Part shown: piece after piece, positions 26,533-35,952 of the stretch
Numbering within the stretch: position 1 is the first letter of the stretch
Layout of the letters: each line of letters starts with the position of its first letter
Assembly: GCA_020635535.1 (NCBI GenBank)
Contig: JACJZP010000003.1
Span: 180,410-244,409, forward strand
From: Flavobacteriales bacterium
GTDB taxonomy: Bacteria > Bacteroidota > Bacteroidia > UBA10329
Direction of reading: 5' to 3'
DNA: 64,000 nt
Notes under the pieces: model-generated
Told to the model about the DNA's origin: nothing
What the model saw: only the letters and a program-made list of their open reading frames with translations
Databases searched by the model: none
Position numbers and translations under genes: made by a program

Positions 26533-27882
26533 TCACTTTTTATCGTAAACGAGTTTATACAACCCGAAAGATACCGCCAGAATTGCCAAGAAAATGAGCG
26601 CCAATTGCTGATTGTAATAACTCATTGCTACCATGGAAATAGTGGCAATGATGAGCGCCAACGCTGGAAAAATAGGGTAGAGAGGAACACGGAATGGTCG
26701 TTCCATATCGGGTTCGTTATTGCGTAACGCGAAGAACGAGATCATGGAAATGATGTACAACGCTAATGCCCCGAAACACGCAATGGTGATGATCTCTCCC
26801 GTTTTGCCGGTCATCAATGCAATGATGCCAATAACCATATTAAAGATGAGGGCGTTGGCAGGCGTTCTGAATTTGGAATGGACTTTTCCCAATGCTTTTG
26901 GCGCGAGGTTCATTCTTCCAAATTCGTACGTGGCGCGACCGGATGCGAGAATGATACCGTGGAAAGAGGCGATCAATCCGACCAACCCGATGGAAACAAT
27001 GAGGTGATACCAAACACCCGATTGGCCAACCACATGGCCGATGGCCAATGGCAGCGGACTGTCCGACATGTTGCCGTCCGCATCATAAACAATGGCTTCC
27101 CAACCGGCTACGCCAACTGAAGAGGTGAACGTGAGCACACAAAGAATCACCAACGTGAAAATCGCTGAACCGAAACCGATCAGCACATTCTTCTGCGGAT
27201 TCTTGGTTTCCTCGGCAACGTTGGCCACGCCTTCAATGGCCAAGAAAAACCAAATGGCAAATGGAATAGCAGCAAAAATCCCCGGAATTCCGTTCGGGAA
27301 AGCGTTGTGCTGAAGGTTCACTACCTCAAATTCAGGAAGTGTGACACCTGCAAAGATCAGCAGTTCGCCAACGGCCAAAATGGTAATGACCAACTCGAAA
27401 GTGGCTGCGGCTTTCACACCCGCAATATTCAGAGCGGTAAACGCGAAGTAGGCCAAGATTGCCAACCACGGAATCTCAATACTCGCGCCAGCAATTTCAA
27501 CGAAAACAGGTTCGGTTTTCAAGAACAGATTGAAGTACGCACCAATGGCGGCAGCAATGGCCGGTGGCGCAAAAACAAACTCGATGATCTGTGCCATGCC
27601 GCCAAGGAATCCCCAGTTTCGGCCAAGCGCTCTATCGGCATAATCGAATGCCCCGCCAGCTTTCGGAATGGCACACGCCAATTCCGTGTAGCTGAACGTA
27701 AATGTGACGTACATGATGACGATGAAGAACGTAGCAATGGCCAATCCCAAGGTTCCGCCTTCGGCCAAACCAAGGTTCCACCCGAAATACATTCCCGAGA
27801 TGACGTAGCCAACGCCCAATCCCCAAAGCATTAAAGGGCCAAGTGTGCGTTCTAATTTGGGTGAGTTGCTGGTGTTTTCCAT
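26533..27882 (-). CDS. APC-family permease, ethanolamine-permease-like
   Basis: 449 residues with 12 membrane segments. The stretch LWGLGVGYVISGMYFGWNLG, then SYTELACAIPKAGGAFDYAD and GGMAQIIEFVFAPPAIAAAI is, as I recall, characteristic of ethanolamine permeases (EutP/eat group) in the amino-acid/polyamine superfamily. First gene of the tight run with isoaspartyl peptidase and PuuA-like synthetase, which strengthens an amine-import role. Divergent from the oxidoreductase at 27924 with 41 bases between. Confidence 0.88.
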   Translation of the reverse strand: MENTSNSPKLERTLGPLMLWGLGVGYVISGMYFGWNLGLAEGGTLGLAIATFFIVIMYVTFTFSYTELACAIPKAGGAFDYADRALGRNWGFLGGMAQIIEFVFAPPAIAAAIGAYFNLFLKTEPVFVEIAGASIEIPWLAILAYFAFTALNIAGVKAAATFELVITILAVGELLIFAGVTLPEFEVVNLQHNAFPNGIPGIFAAIPFAIWFFLAIEGVANVAEETKNPQKNVLIGFGSAIFTLVILCVLTFTSSVGVAGWEAIVYDADGNMSDSPLPLAIGHVVGQSGVWYHLIVSIGLVGLIASFHGIILASGRATYEFGRMNLAPKALGKVHSKFRTPANALIFNMVIGIIALMTGKTGEIITIACFGALALYIISMISFFALRNNEPDMERPFRVPLYPIFPALALIIATISMVAMSYYNQQLALIFLAILAVSFGLYKLVYDKK

Positions 27883-27923
27883 AGAAGGATGCCTAATTTA
27901 GACAAATTGCAACCACACACGGA

Positions 27924-28985
27924 ATGAGCATGGAAAACAAAGACATCATTGTTTATGGAGCGTACGGATATACGGGCGAATTGATCGTTAGAAAATGTCA
28001 GGAATTGGGTATTAAACCCTTGCTTTCTGGACGAAATGAAGGAAAACTGAAGCCGATTGCTTATAAGTACGGCTTTCCTTATCAGGTGGCTGATCTGAAA
28101 GCCGGTGATCTGGACAAGTTACTTGCAGGTGCTAAAGTGGTGATTCATGCTGCTGGTCCGTTTATTCACACATCCAAACCGATGGTAGAAGCGTGCATTC
28201 GAAATAAGGTTCATTACACGGACATCACGGGAGAGATTGCGGTTTTCTCTCAAGCGAGAAAGTATGACGAGCAGGCGAAGGAAGCTGGAGTGATGGTTTT
28301 GCCTGGAACGGGTTTCGATGTGGTGCCGAGTGATTGTCTGGCGGCTCACCTGAAATCGCGAATGGAAAATGCCGATGACTTGGTTCTGGCGTTTTACGGA
28401 ACGGGTCGTGCTTCGCGAGGAACAAGTTTAACGGTGGTTGAAAGCCTTGGGTACGGATGTACTATACGTCAGAATGGAAAACTGAAGCAGGTGCCTGATG
28501 CGTATGATGTGAAACGCTTCGATTTCGGCCCGAAAAATATGACGGCTGTTACCATTCCGTGGGGAGATGTTTACACCGCTTTTTACAGCACTGGAATTCC
28601 GAATATCAAAGTTTACATGGGTTTGCCTAAGAAGGCCATTGACGGCATGAAATGGGGCAAATGGTTCGGTTGGCTGATGCGCACCGAGTTTGTAAAAAAT
28701 AAGGCGCGTGCCAAGATCACTGCAGGCCAAGCAGGACCAACAGACGAGCAACGGGCAAAAGCTGCTACTTACTTGGTTGGAACAGTTACCGATAAGTCGG
28801 GAAAATCATTGACTTCAACCTTGGAAACCCAAGAAGGCTACACACTTACGGCCATGACTTCAGTTCATATCGCGCAGCAGATTCTACAAGGCAATTTCAA
28901 AGCAGGTTGGCAAACTCCAAGTTTGGTTTACGGAAAGGACTTGATCTGTGAAGTGAGCGGAAGTCAGTTTGAGGATACCGAATAG
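27924..28985 (+). CDS. Saccharopine-dehydrogenase-like/trans-enoyl reductase family oxidoreductase
   Basis: 353 residues. N-terminal NADP-binding fold IIVYGAYGYTGELIVRKC and LLSGRNEGKL, then AGPFIHTSKPMVEACIRN and YTDITGEIAVFSQARKYDE, which are typical of the SCCPDH/trans-acting enoyl-reductase family. TGFDVVPSDCLAAHLKSRM continues the pattern. Substrate unknown. A second ATG lies two codons in (27930). Divergent from the permease operon, so regulation may be shared. Confidence 0.85.
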   Translation: MSMENKDIIVYGAYGYTGELIVRKCQELGIKPLLSGRNEGKLKPIAYKYGFPYQVADLKAGDLDKLLAGAKVVIHAAGPFIHTSKPMVEACIRNKVHYTDITGEIAVFSQARKYDEQAKEAGVMVLPGTGFDVVPSDCLAAHLKSRMENADDLVLAFYGTGRASRGTSLTVVESLGYGCTIRQNGKLKQVPDAYDVKRFDFGPKNMTAVTIPWGDVYTAFYSTGIPNIKVYMGLPKKAIDGMKWGKWFGWLMRTEFVKNKARAKITAGQAGPTDEQRAKAATYLVGTVTDKSGKSLTSTLETQEGYTLTAMTSVHIAQQILQGNFKAGWQTPSLVYGKDLICEVSGSQFEDTE

Positions 28986-28990
28986 CATAA

Positions 28991-29635
28991 TTATGTAGGC
29001 TGATTGAGGTTTTCAGCTTTTTGTTTCGTCTCTTTTCTAAGTTGTTGGTCAATAGGTTTTTGTACTCGGACGTACCAAAGCCAAAAGCCCCAGTACATTA
29101 ATCCGCCACCTAGGCCTGATCCAATTGCCCACAGCCAAATGGATTGGGAAATTTTGCTAGTCTTTTGTTTTAATATTTCGTGCTTTCTCTCAAGGTCGTA
29201 ATTCTTCAATTGTTGCGTTCGAGTTAACTCAACGATCCTAGTAAGTTTAGCTTCAACTTGCTTTTGCGCCTCCACTGTCGGAATAATTTTTTCCTTGTGG
29301 GCAAAAATGAACTCCAAGTATTCTCGGTAATCGGATTTCCACAACCGTTCTCTTAGTTGTTCAACATCCACAATTGAGTCCACGTCCCCATTGAAAACGT
29401 ACTTTTTCACTTCTATTTCAAGTTTGTGTACCTCTTTTTCTAGTTGATCGCGATCTTCCGATAGATGGTTGATTTCTATGGAATGTTTGCCAATCTCAGA
29501 AATGATGGAGTTGCGTTCTTCCTCAATTTGATCAATCAAATATCTCGGATAGACGTTAGAAAAAAGAAGTAATACAAGTCCCGATAACGCCATGAATTTA
29601 TAAAGGCTATCGGTGGGGAGATTGGGGATATTCAT
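28991..29635 (-). CDS. Membrane protein with central coiled coil
   Basis: 214 residues: a membrane segment near the N-terminus (FMALSGLVLLLFSNVYP), a long charged helical region with heptads (SIEINHLSEDRDQLEKEVHK), and a second membrane segment (IWLWAIGSGLGGGLMYWGFW) followed by a basic tail. Topology suggests both ends in the cytoplasm and an extracytoplasmic coiled coil, or the reverse. Not recognised. Confidence 0.65.
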   Translation of the reverse strand: MNIPNLPTDSLYKFMALSGLVLLLFSNVYPRYLIDQIEEERNSIISEIGKHSIEINHLSEDRDQLEKEVHKLEIEVKKYVFNGDVDSIVDVEQLRERLWKSDYREYLEFIFAHKEKIIPTVEAQKQVEAKLTRIVELTRTQQLKNYDLERKHEILKQKTSKISQSIWLWAIGSGLGGGLMYWGFWLWYVRVQKPIDQQLRKETKQKAENLNQPT

Positions 29636-29679
29636 GTCTTGTTCGGGTTTCCTTTTCTGTTAGAAACTTAATTATAAGG

Positions 29680-30441
29680 TTAATTGCCGCTTTTGTAACT
29701 CTTCCTGAAAGGCAGGAGAAAACCCACTCCGAAATTGACGTTGAGTAGATAATACGTCATTAGGCGTGCTTCGGCATTGGCACGTAGTTCGAGTTTCTGT
29801 GAGCCACGCTCAATTCCTTTATCCAACGATTGCAGATAGGGTGATATTCCAAATGGAACAAATCCGACCTGTATACCCGAACGCAGAATAAGGAAATCCC
29901 ACAGCACCCGTTGCCTGCCGATGGTAATTGAAAACGCAGGGGTAAAAAACCGGTCAGAGTATGGGTGCGCCACATCATTACCATTATCGAACGGTCTTGT
30001 ACGCACGTCCAATAACATGAGGTCAAATTTCGCATAGCTGCCAACAGGTGCAATGCCCGCTTTGCTTGGGTTTCTGAACACCTTATAGTTGATTCCGTAG
30101 CCGTAACCGAAGATACGCGCATGGTCAAACTTCGAATCGATATTGGGAACCAACAGTTCATTGAATTCAGTGGTGTTCCAATCGTATTTCATGCCTGTAT
30201 AAAAGACATCGAATGTGGCGCCAATAGTACCGTTGCGAGCAATTACGTAATCAAGATCGGTAGTACTTCTGAAGTTGAAACTGAACTTGTTCAACCCTTG
30301 ATTCATGTTATGGTTCGGGTTGAAAAGAGCGTTCAGAAAACTGATCTCACCGGTTATCAGAAACTTCTTTCCCATATAGCCTGAAGCCTGCCCAAAAGCT
30401 TGGGCCGAAATGAAATACAGCATGATGACCAACCATCTCAT
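29680..30441 (-). CDS. Predicted outer-membrane beta-barrel protein
   Basis: 253 residues, signal peptide (MLYFISAQAFGQ), then alternating hydrophobic/aromatic strands (FNFRSTTDLDYVIARNGTIG; ARIFGYGYGINYKVFR; FSITIGRQRVLWDF) ending with short aromatic strands. The ATG overlaps the M48 protease stop (ATGA at 30441-30438), so the two are coupled and may act together in the envelope. Confidence 0.7.
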   Translation of the reverse strand: MRWLVIMLYFISAQAFGQASGYMGKKFLITGEISFLNALFNPNHNMNQGLNKFSFNFRSTTDLDYVIARNGTIGATFDVFYTGMKYDWNTTEFNELLVPNIDSKFDHARIFGYGYGINYKVFRNPSKAGIAPVGSYAKFDLMLLDVRTRPFDNGNDVAHPYSDRFFTPAFSITIGRQRVLWDFLILRSGIQVGFVPFGISPYLQSLDKGIERGSQKLELRANAEARLMTYYLLNVNFGVGFLLPFRKSYKSGN

Positions 30442-32651
30442 CCCTTCTCTTTAGGTTGGCGTTTCATCTGCCAGAAGGAATCGTAAACGCTGCTGTTGAT
30501 CATGTCGCGCGCATCGCGCTTGCGGTAATTAGCATAGTTTACCAGCACGGGCTCACCGGTACGAATGTTGAACACAATGCAGTAATAATAGGTGTCGTAA
30601 TTGGGCCTTACCAGATAATAGACCGCAAACGGAATGGCAGGTGGAATAAGTGCGTAAAGCAAATAGAAATACATGAGCGGTTTGTTCTCACGATAGTTGA
30701 TCACGCCAGTCCACGCAAAATGCTCGGTGCCGTATTTCGTGGTCAGATGATCGATTTTTTCCGATGGAAGATTTACCATCGAAACATCCAGATCGGTAAA
30801 GCGACCATCAACCCATTCGTTGAGAAAAGCGATGTCATTGAAGGTTTCCACTTCTGATGAATCGAGTTCCGTCTGGTCAAGTATCTGCGTTTTGAGGTTC
30901 AACAGACCAGAAGTGCGTGTTATCTGCTTTAAGAACTTATCCTTGAATGATTCTGAGCGCAGAAACATGTGTTGCTGCTTTTTACGCAGATCGAGTTTGG
31001 AATATGTTGGTGACACAACAACAACCTTCTCAGCACCAAGCGCAAAACCATGATTCTTCCATTGGCGGAGGTCACTTTTTGTTTGAGATTCTATGGCATT
31101 CAAGTCATGGAATTCGCGGGCAGCACCCCAATGTTCCTGTTCCAAACTGTCGAACTGATGCATGAATTCGTGTTCTTGAAACAAGTCCACCAACGCATAT
31201 TTTACCATAGACAACCTCGGGTTGGTCTTGGCCTTTTCCTTCAACCGATCATACTTGCTTGAGATGTTCGAGGTGTCTGGTTCATTCCAACCTTCAGGGG
31301 GGTCGGTTTTAGAGAACATTCCAGGCACATAATACCGTTGCATCAGATCACTAAGCAGGTCCTCGCTCATTTTTTGGATGTCCGCATCATCGGGAAATTC
31401 CCATCTCAATCGCCAAAGATGCCCTGTTGCCAGAATGCAGAGTTCTTCTGGTTTTAACTGATAAAGCAGGTGATAAAGCTGCTGCGATTCTCCCTCAATG
31501 TGCGAATAACCAGGGTGTACAAAACCATAATTTCCGCCTGTTTTAAACTTGGAAAGTCGATACAATGCTTTCGCAACCGACTTCTTCAGATAGGCGTTTT
31601 CAGGAAATCTCCGCTGAAGTAAAAACGCATTGTAAATGCTCTTTATCGGGGCATTGGCTTTCAGGTAGAGATTGGATAGCTCAAACCGACAAAGGTCCCT
31701 CAGATAATCAAAACGTGATTCCTCCAGAATGTAATCCGGACCGTTCGGTTTTCCTTCGGTGGCCAGATATGTTCTGAGCAACTGTTGCCGTTCGCTCGGA
31801 CTTGGGTGCGTTCCTTCCGCACCATTATCCGTGTCCCATGCCTCAACAGGCCGAACTTTGTTCAAATAGTATGAATCGTTAACACGGTAAAAAGCTTCAT
31901 CGAAATAGTTCTTATCCCACGGAATATCATCGAACGGCAAGTGCGCATAACGCATCACATCAAACACGTTCAGAATGGTTCCTGAGCCGTAATCAGTTTT
32001 CAAAAAGCGGATAATTCCGAGTTTGTCGGCCTCCTTCTCAAGGTCTTTGGAATATTGTCCCTGCGTAAGAAGTTTCTCATCAAAACTGGTGCGTTTCAGC
32101 TTCACATTTTCCTTCAATTCTTCACGCTGCACGTACGCATTGATAACGTGGTTTTCGGTGAAATGAGAAATCTCATGACATAAAATGAAAGCCAATTGTG
32201 CTTCATTTTCGAGCTGGGCCAAGAGTCCGATGTTCACTAAGATTATACCGTCATCAGTTGTAAAAGAATTTACTACCGAAGAACGCACAGCATAAACCCG
32301 AAGTTTAGCACGGAGTTCAGGCTCATTCTTTAGGACAACATCAAGAACCTCACTCAGATAATTGGAAACGGGGTCATTGAAAAGGACGCGACCACTATGC
32401 AACACTTGATCGACCAGAAAGTGACTTTCAAGAAGAAAATCCTGTTTGGTCTTTTTCGTGTTCTGCGAATCGGAACCCCCTTCAATTTTTGTTTTGGAAC
32501 TACTGAACTTATCAGAAGATGATGTGGTAATGTCAGCTGGAATCGGTGATGCAGCCTCCAACGGCTGGAATTCTGCAAAGGACTGAGCGATTGAGTTATT
32601 TGATAATAACACCCAATACATAATACCTAATGCAACAAGAACGCTCCGCAA
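30438..32651 (-). CDS. M48-family metalloprotease, exported
   Basis: 737 residues. Signal peptide, a low-complexity Ser/Thr linker, then the M48 domain: zinc motif H159-E160-I-S-H163 in ILCHEISHFTEN, and third ligand in DLEKEADKLGI (ExxAD at 205-209). The large C-terminal part (~400 residues) has helical TPR-like stretches (LYHLLYQLKPEELCILATGH) and a late hydrophobic segment (FYLLYALIPPAIPFAVYYLV), so the protein may be membrane-attached. Unlike short BepA-type proteases it is much extended. Coupled with the barrel protein gene downstream; probably outer-membrane quality control. Confidence 0.85.
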   Translation of the reverse strand: MRSVLVALGIMYWVLLSNNSIAQSFAEFQPLEAASPIPADITTSSSDKFSSSKTKIEGGSDSQNTKKTKQDFLLESHFLVDQVLHSGRVLFNDPVSNYLSEVLDVVLKNEPELRAKLRVYAVRSSVVNSFTTDDGIILVNIGLLAQLENEAQLAFILCHEISHFTENHVINAYVQREELKENVKLKRTSFDEKLLTQGQYSKDLEKEADKLGIIRFLKTDYGSGTILNVFDVMRYAHLPFDDIPWDKNYFDEAFYRVNDSYYLNKVRPVEAWDTDNGAEGTHPSPSERQQLLRTYLATEGKPNGPDYILEESRFDYLRDLCRFELSNLYLKANAPIKSIYNAFLLQRRFPENAYLKKSVAKALYRLSKFKTGGNYGFVHPGYSHIEGESQQLYHLLYQLKPEELCILATGHLWRLRWEFPDDADIQKMSEDLLSDLMQRYYVPGMFSKTDPPEGWNEPDTSNISSKYDRLKEKAKTNPRLSMVKYALVDLFQEHEFMHQFDSLEQEHWGAAREFHDLNAIESQTKSDLRQWKNHGFALGAEKVVVVSPTYSKLDLRKKQQHMFLRSESFKDKFLKQITRTSGLLNLKTQILDQTELDSSEVETFNDIAFLNEWVDGRFTDLDVSMVNLPSEKIDHLTTKYGTEHFAWTGVINYRENKPLMYFYLLYALIPPAIPFAVYYLVRPNYDTYYYCIVFNIRTGEPVLVNYANYRKRDARDMINSSVYDSFWQMKRQPKEKG

Positions 32652-32674
32652 TTCAGAATGATTTCAGGGAAGTG

Positions 32675-33247
32675 TTACAATGTACGAAGCAGATACGCTA
32701 TGACCGAAATGCTCATAAGTATCAATCCGATCACAACCACTACGTTCACTCGAAGCACATGCCTGTGTATGGCTTTTTCCGAAGCTACTGAATGTACAAA
32801 ATCGGAAGTCAGTTGCCGATACAATTCCAAGAGTCCAGAGCTGCCGGAACTAAGAATTCGGTTTCGTGCCATCATTAATAAGGATACAAGAAAAAGGGCA
32901 ATTGCGGTTGTGCCCAATGCCAAAAACACTATGGTTTGCGAACTGCTACCTGTCTGTCTCTTCTGTTCGGCCATTCTGGCAACAGTTTCATCATAACTTT
33001 TCATGATGCGTACATCAAGATCGATCACCGCTTTTTGCAGGCTATCTATCAGATGCCTATCAGGTATCGAATCATTTTCCAGTCCGCTGATCATATGCAG
33101 CGCTTGGCCACGTTGCTGTTTGAGCTCGTGGGTAAGGCCAACATCTGCTTTTGACATAAGCACCGTGCAGATGACCAAAAGTGATGCGAAAAATGTGCGC
33201 GTGTGAAGTTTCAACCGAACAAAAAAGCGGGAGATCGTCATTTGCAT
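32675..33247 (-). CDS. Membrane protein of unknown function, 190 residues
   Basis: An N-terminal signal-like segment (FFASLLVICTVLMSKADV), a helical charged region, and two further membrane segments (TIVFLALGTTAIALFLVSLL; VVVVIGLILMSISVIAYLL). No motif recognised. Follows tRNA-Val on the same strand and precedes the M48 gene by 23 bases. Confidence 0.6.
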   Translation of the reverse strand: MQMTISRFFVRLKLHTRTFFASLLVICTVLMSKADVGLTHELKQQRGQALHMISGLENDSIPDRHLIDSLQKAVIDLDVRIMKSYDETVARMAEQKRQTGSSSQTIVFLALGTTAIALFLVSLLMMARNRILSSGSSGLLELYRQLTSDFVHSVASEKAIHRHVLRVNVVVVIGLILMSISVIAYLLRTL

Positions 33248-33268
33248 GATAACCTCCCATTTTACCTG

Positions 33269-33343
33269 TGAGCACTACTGGATTCGAACCAGTGACCCCC
33301 ACCCTGTCAAGGTGATGCTCTAAACCAACTGAGCTAAGCGCCC
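33269..33343 (-). tRNA. tRNA-Val(GAC)
   Basis: Cloverleaf read on the minus strand: acceptor GGGCGCT/AGTGCTC with two G-T pairs, D-arm AGCTCAGTTGGTTTAGAGC, anticodon stem TCACC/GGTGG around loop TTGACAG (anticodon GAC), T-arm CACTGGTTCGAATCCAGT, discriminator A, no encoded CCA. Position 38 is G rather than the usual A, so 32-38 is a T-G pair. Confidence 0.92.
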
Positions 33344-33461
33344 CTGCTTGAGCGCAAAAATAGCTTTCTGCCGAGAAAACCCACTGCTTAACTGAACGAA
33401 AACTGTAACTTTCGGGCTTGTATCGGTTTTGTGAAACCCATTCCAAATATTTTACTCTGAA

Positions 33462-35261
33462 ATGCGAACACTCCGCACCTCGATTTTCGCGGTAATTACC
33501 GCTCTGACATTCGTAATTCCACTGAATCTGATTGCACAGGACAATGTTGGTATCGGAACCATTACTCCAGATCCAAGTGCATTGCTCGAAATTCAATCAC
33601 TGGATAAAGGTCTTCTGATTCCGAGGACAGACACCTTGGCGATTACAAATCCGGCTACAGGTCTTTTGATCTATACTCCAACCGACAGTAGCTTCTGGTA
33701 CTTCGATGGAATTGTTTGGAGACGCGGAATCGGCCCAGAGGGACCAGAAGGCCCCCTCATTCCTGGTCTGCAGGGACAGACCATGCGCTATGATACGGTA
33801 TTCTTCAACGATTGGGTGGCCAACAGTTTCATTTGGAATAATGAGTTCCATGTGGGTATTAACACCGATCAACCTGATTCGAGCGCAGTGATGCATTTAG
33901 TTTCGGAGGACAAGGGTTTTTTAGCGCCACAGATGTCTGAGTCTATGCGTGACAATATTCAGAACCCAGCGGTCGGACTCATTATTGTCAATACTACCGA
34001 TAGCACAGTTGATTACTATAATGGCACGTGCTGGTTGCCCACATTTGCGCAAGGATGTGACGACTGTTATTTGGACATTACACCAAGTAGTACAGCTGAT
34101 ACTATTGACCGGGTGGTTTCTCCAACCGCAAATCTATCGTTGAATATTGTTCAAACCGCTGGAAACCCGCAGCAACTGGCAGTTACTATTCCGACCACTT
34201 TGCCTTCAGGGTTGACAGCCACGATAACTCCAAATCCAGCGCCCTCAACAGGGGTGGTCAGTATAGATTTTGATGCAACACCATTTGCTCCAGCTGGAAC
34301 CTACCCCATTGTGATTCAGGTACTTTGTAATAACAGTACCTACAATATTGTCTATTCACTTACTATTGAGCCATGCTATGAGGTTGACGTAGTCAATGGA
34401 GCGTTCAACTACGACCTCGGGGCAGCATTCTATCAGGCTAATCCAACTGTGCCAACAAGCATGCCTGTTTGCGTTGTCAATACAGTGCATTCAGGTGTTT
34501 TGGTAACCAGTCAAGATGCAACAATACCAGCTTACACTATTGGAACCCTTGCACCCGGATCTGTGGTGGCGTTAGTAAACGATGGCTACATTATTGGTAG
34601 AGGTGGTGATGGTGGTATAGCCTATGACCCTGCCAACGGTTTTACTGGTGACGGTGAGGATGGTGGCGATGCGGTGAATGTAACTTTGGATGCAACCATT
34701 CTTAACAATTCGGCCATTTATGGTGGCGGTGGAGGTGGTGGTTCCATGGCATTCTCGCTCAGTTATACCACTCCATCAATACCCATAATCGGTGCAATAA
34801 CATTTGGACTTTTTGTTGGTTCTGGTGGAGGAGGCGGTGCTGGTCTTGGAGAAGGTGGTGACTATAACACCAACCTATTCATAGGTTTTTCTGTTTATGA
34901 TGAAGGAACGGACGGAACCGGAGGCGTAGGTGGTGTACAAGGACAGGGAGGACAATTGAATGCACCATTCAGTTTTGCCACAGGTCCGGCAACCATAACC
35001 ATTACCCCAAATACGAACGGTGGAGATGGTGGCCCTTACGGATTTGCCGGTACACAGGGGTCATTCCAGCTTTCGCTTACAGTAACTATCACAGTTCCGA
35101 TCATCGGTAACATTCCAATTGGACCTATCAATATTCCGATTCCTGTTCCGCCACCGTTGGCAGGAGACGGAGGTTATGCCATACGGCACAACGGTAATAC
35201 GATAAACATTCCAGACAACCTTTATAACACGTCTCAGCTTAAAGGACAAGTTGGGCCATAA
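33462..35261 (+). CDS. Secreted glycine-rich protein with polyglycine-sandwich-like C-terminus
   Basis: 599 residues with signal peptide ending LIAQ. Residues ~25-190 carry paired VGIGTITPDPSALLEIQS and GLLIPRTDT modules, a GPEGPEGP collagen-like bit and QGQTMRYD...DWVANS, related to the S74 proteins here. A middle beta-sandwich-like part (~205-310) follows. From ~370 onward there are clustered glycine runs separated by hydrophobic strands: GYIIGRGGDGG, GEDGGDAVNVTLDATILNN, YGGGGGGGSM, GSGGGGGAGLGEGGD, GGDGGPYG and GDGGYAIRHNGNTINI. This pattern resembles phage tail-tip adhesins of the gp38/J-tail polyglycine-II type. No S74 domain or T9SS tail is visible. Likely a surface adhesin; ligand unknown. 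Confidence 0.8.
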   Translation: MRTLRTSIFAVITALTFVIPLNLIAQDNVGIGTITPDPSALLEIQSLDKGLLIPRTDTLAITNPATGLLIYTPTDSSFWYFDGIVWRRGIGPEGPEGPLIPGLQGQTMRYDTVFFNDWVANSFIWNNEFHVGINTDQPDSSAVMHLVSEDKGFLAPQMSESMRDNIQNPAVGLIIVNTTDSTVDYYNGTCWLPTFAQGCDDCYLDITPSSTADTIDRVVSPTANLSLNIVQTAGNPQQLAVTIPTTLPSGLTATITPNPAPSTGVVSIDFDATPFAPAGTYPIVIQVLCNNSTYNIVYSLTIEPCYEVDVVNGAFNYDLGAAFYQANPTVPTSMPVCVVNTVHSGVLVTSQDATIPAYTIGTLAPGSVVALVNDGYIIGRGGDGGIAYDPANGFTGDGEDGGDAVNVTLDATILNNSAIYGGGGGGGSMAFSLSYTTPSIPIIGAITFGLFVGSGGGGGAGLGEGGDYNTNLFIGFSVYDEGTDGTGGVGGVQGQGGQLNAPFSFATGPATITITPNTNGGDGGPYGFAGTQGSFQLSLTVTITVPIIGNIPIGPINIPIPVPPPLAGDGGYAIRHNGNTINIPDNLYNTSQLKGQVGP

Positions 35262-35276
35262 GAAACATACGGAATC

Positions 35277-35879
35277 ATGACAATGAAATATTCGAATTTG
35301 CTTTCACTGTTCCTCTTAATCGCATTCAGCGCTAACGTTGCTTTTGCACAATCGGGATTTGAGGGGGTGATTACTTATAAAACGACCAATGCTGCGGTTA
35401 AGGAATCTTCTTCAGTAACGTGGTATCGCAAAGGTGACAAGAACCTTATGGAGTTCAACTCAAAAGGAGGGGACTATCATTTGCAGTACTCGATGCTGAT
35501 GGGAGTTAATGATGAAACCGTTTACATGACCTCAGATAAGGGTTCGCAGGAGGTATCTGGAATTAAAGGAGAAGAGATTTTCACAGCTGCCAATTTTGTA
35601 AGAAAAGCCACCACTACAGAGAGCGGCTACAATTGCGAAATGCTCATGTTCAAGTCGAATGGTAACGACCTTACTTATTGGGTAACCTCAGACATCGGTA
35701 TTGGTTATGCTGACCTACCACGCCTGTTTAGAAACAATATGCCAAGCTTTTCCGGTGTTGCAAGTGGTTTCCCTATCAAGATGGAATTGCGAGACTCCAA
35801 CGGCAACTTGCTAAGAAGCCAAGAAGTGGTTTCTGTTGAACAGAAAAAGATCGATGAGTCTAAGTTCAGGAAGAACTGA
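35277..35879 (+). CDS. Exported DUF4412-like protein
   Basis: 200 residues: signal peptide (LIAFSANVAFAQ) and a single beta-rich domain with GFEGVITYKTTN near its start, EFNSKGGDYHLQYS, and NCEMLMFKSNGNDLTYWVTSD, as in DUF4412 proteins of Bacteroidota. Often found as free periplasmic proteins of unknown function. Starts 15 bases after the glycine-rich protein gene; ends at a terminator. Confidence 0.75.
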   Translation: MTMKYSNLLSLFLLIAFSANVAFAQSGFEGVITYKTTNAAVKESSSVTWYRKGDKNLMEFNSKGGDYHLQYSMLMGVNDETVYMTSDKGSQEVSGIKGEEIFTAANFVRKATTTESGYNCEMLMFKSNGNDLTYWVTSDIGIGYADLPRLFRNNMPSFSGVASGFPIKMELRDSNGNLLRSQEVVSVEQKKIDESKFRKN

Positions 35880-35896
35880 TATTAACTGAAGAATTG

Positions 35897-35926
35897 GAAA
35901 GGGCACGCATTGCGTGCCCTTTTTTG
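35897..35926 (+). terminator. Rho-independent terminator
   Basis: GGGCACGC, three-base loop, GCGTGCCC, flanked by AAA/TTTTTT, 20 bases after the DUF4412-like gene. Confidence 0.9.
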
Positions 35927-35952
35927 TTTAAGAATCTGGTTACTTTTCAGCT

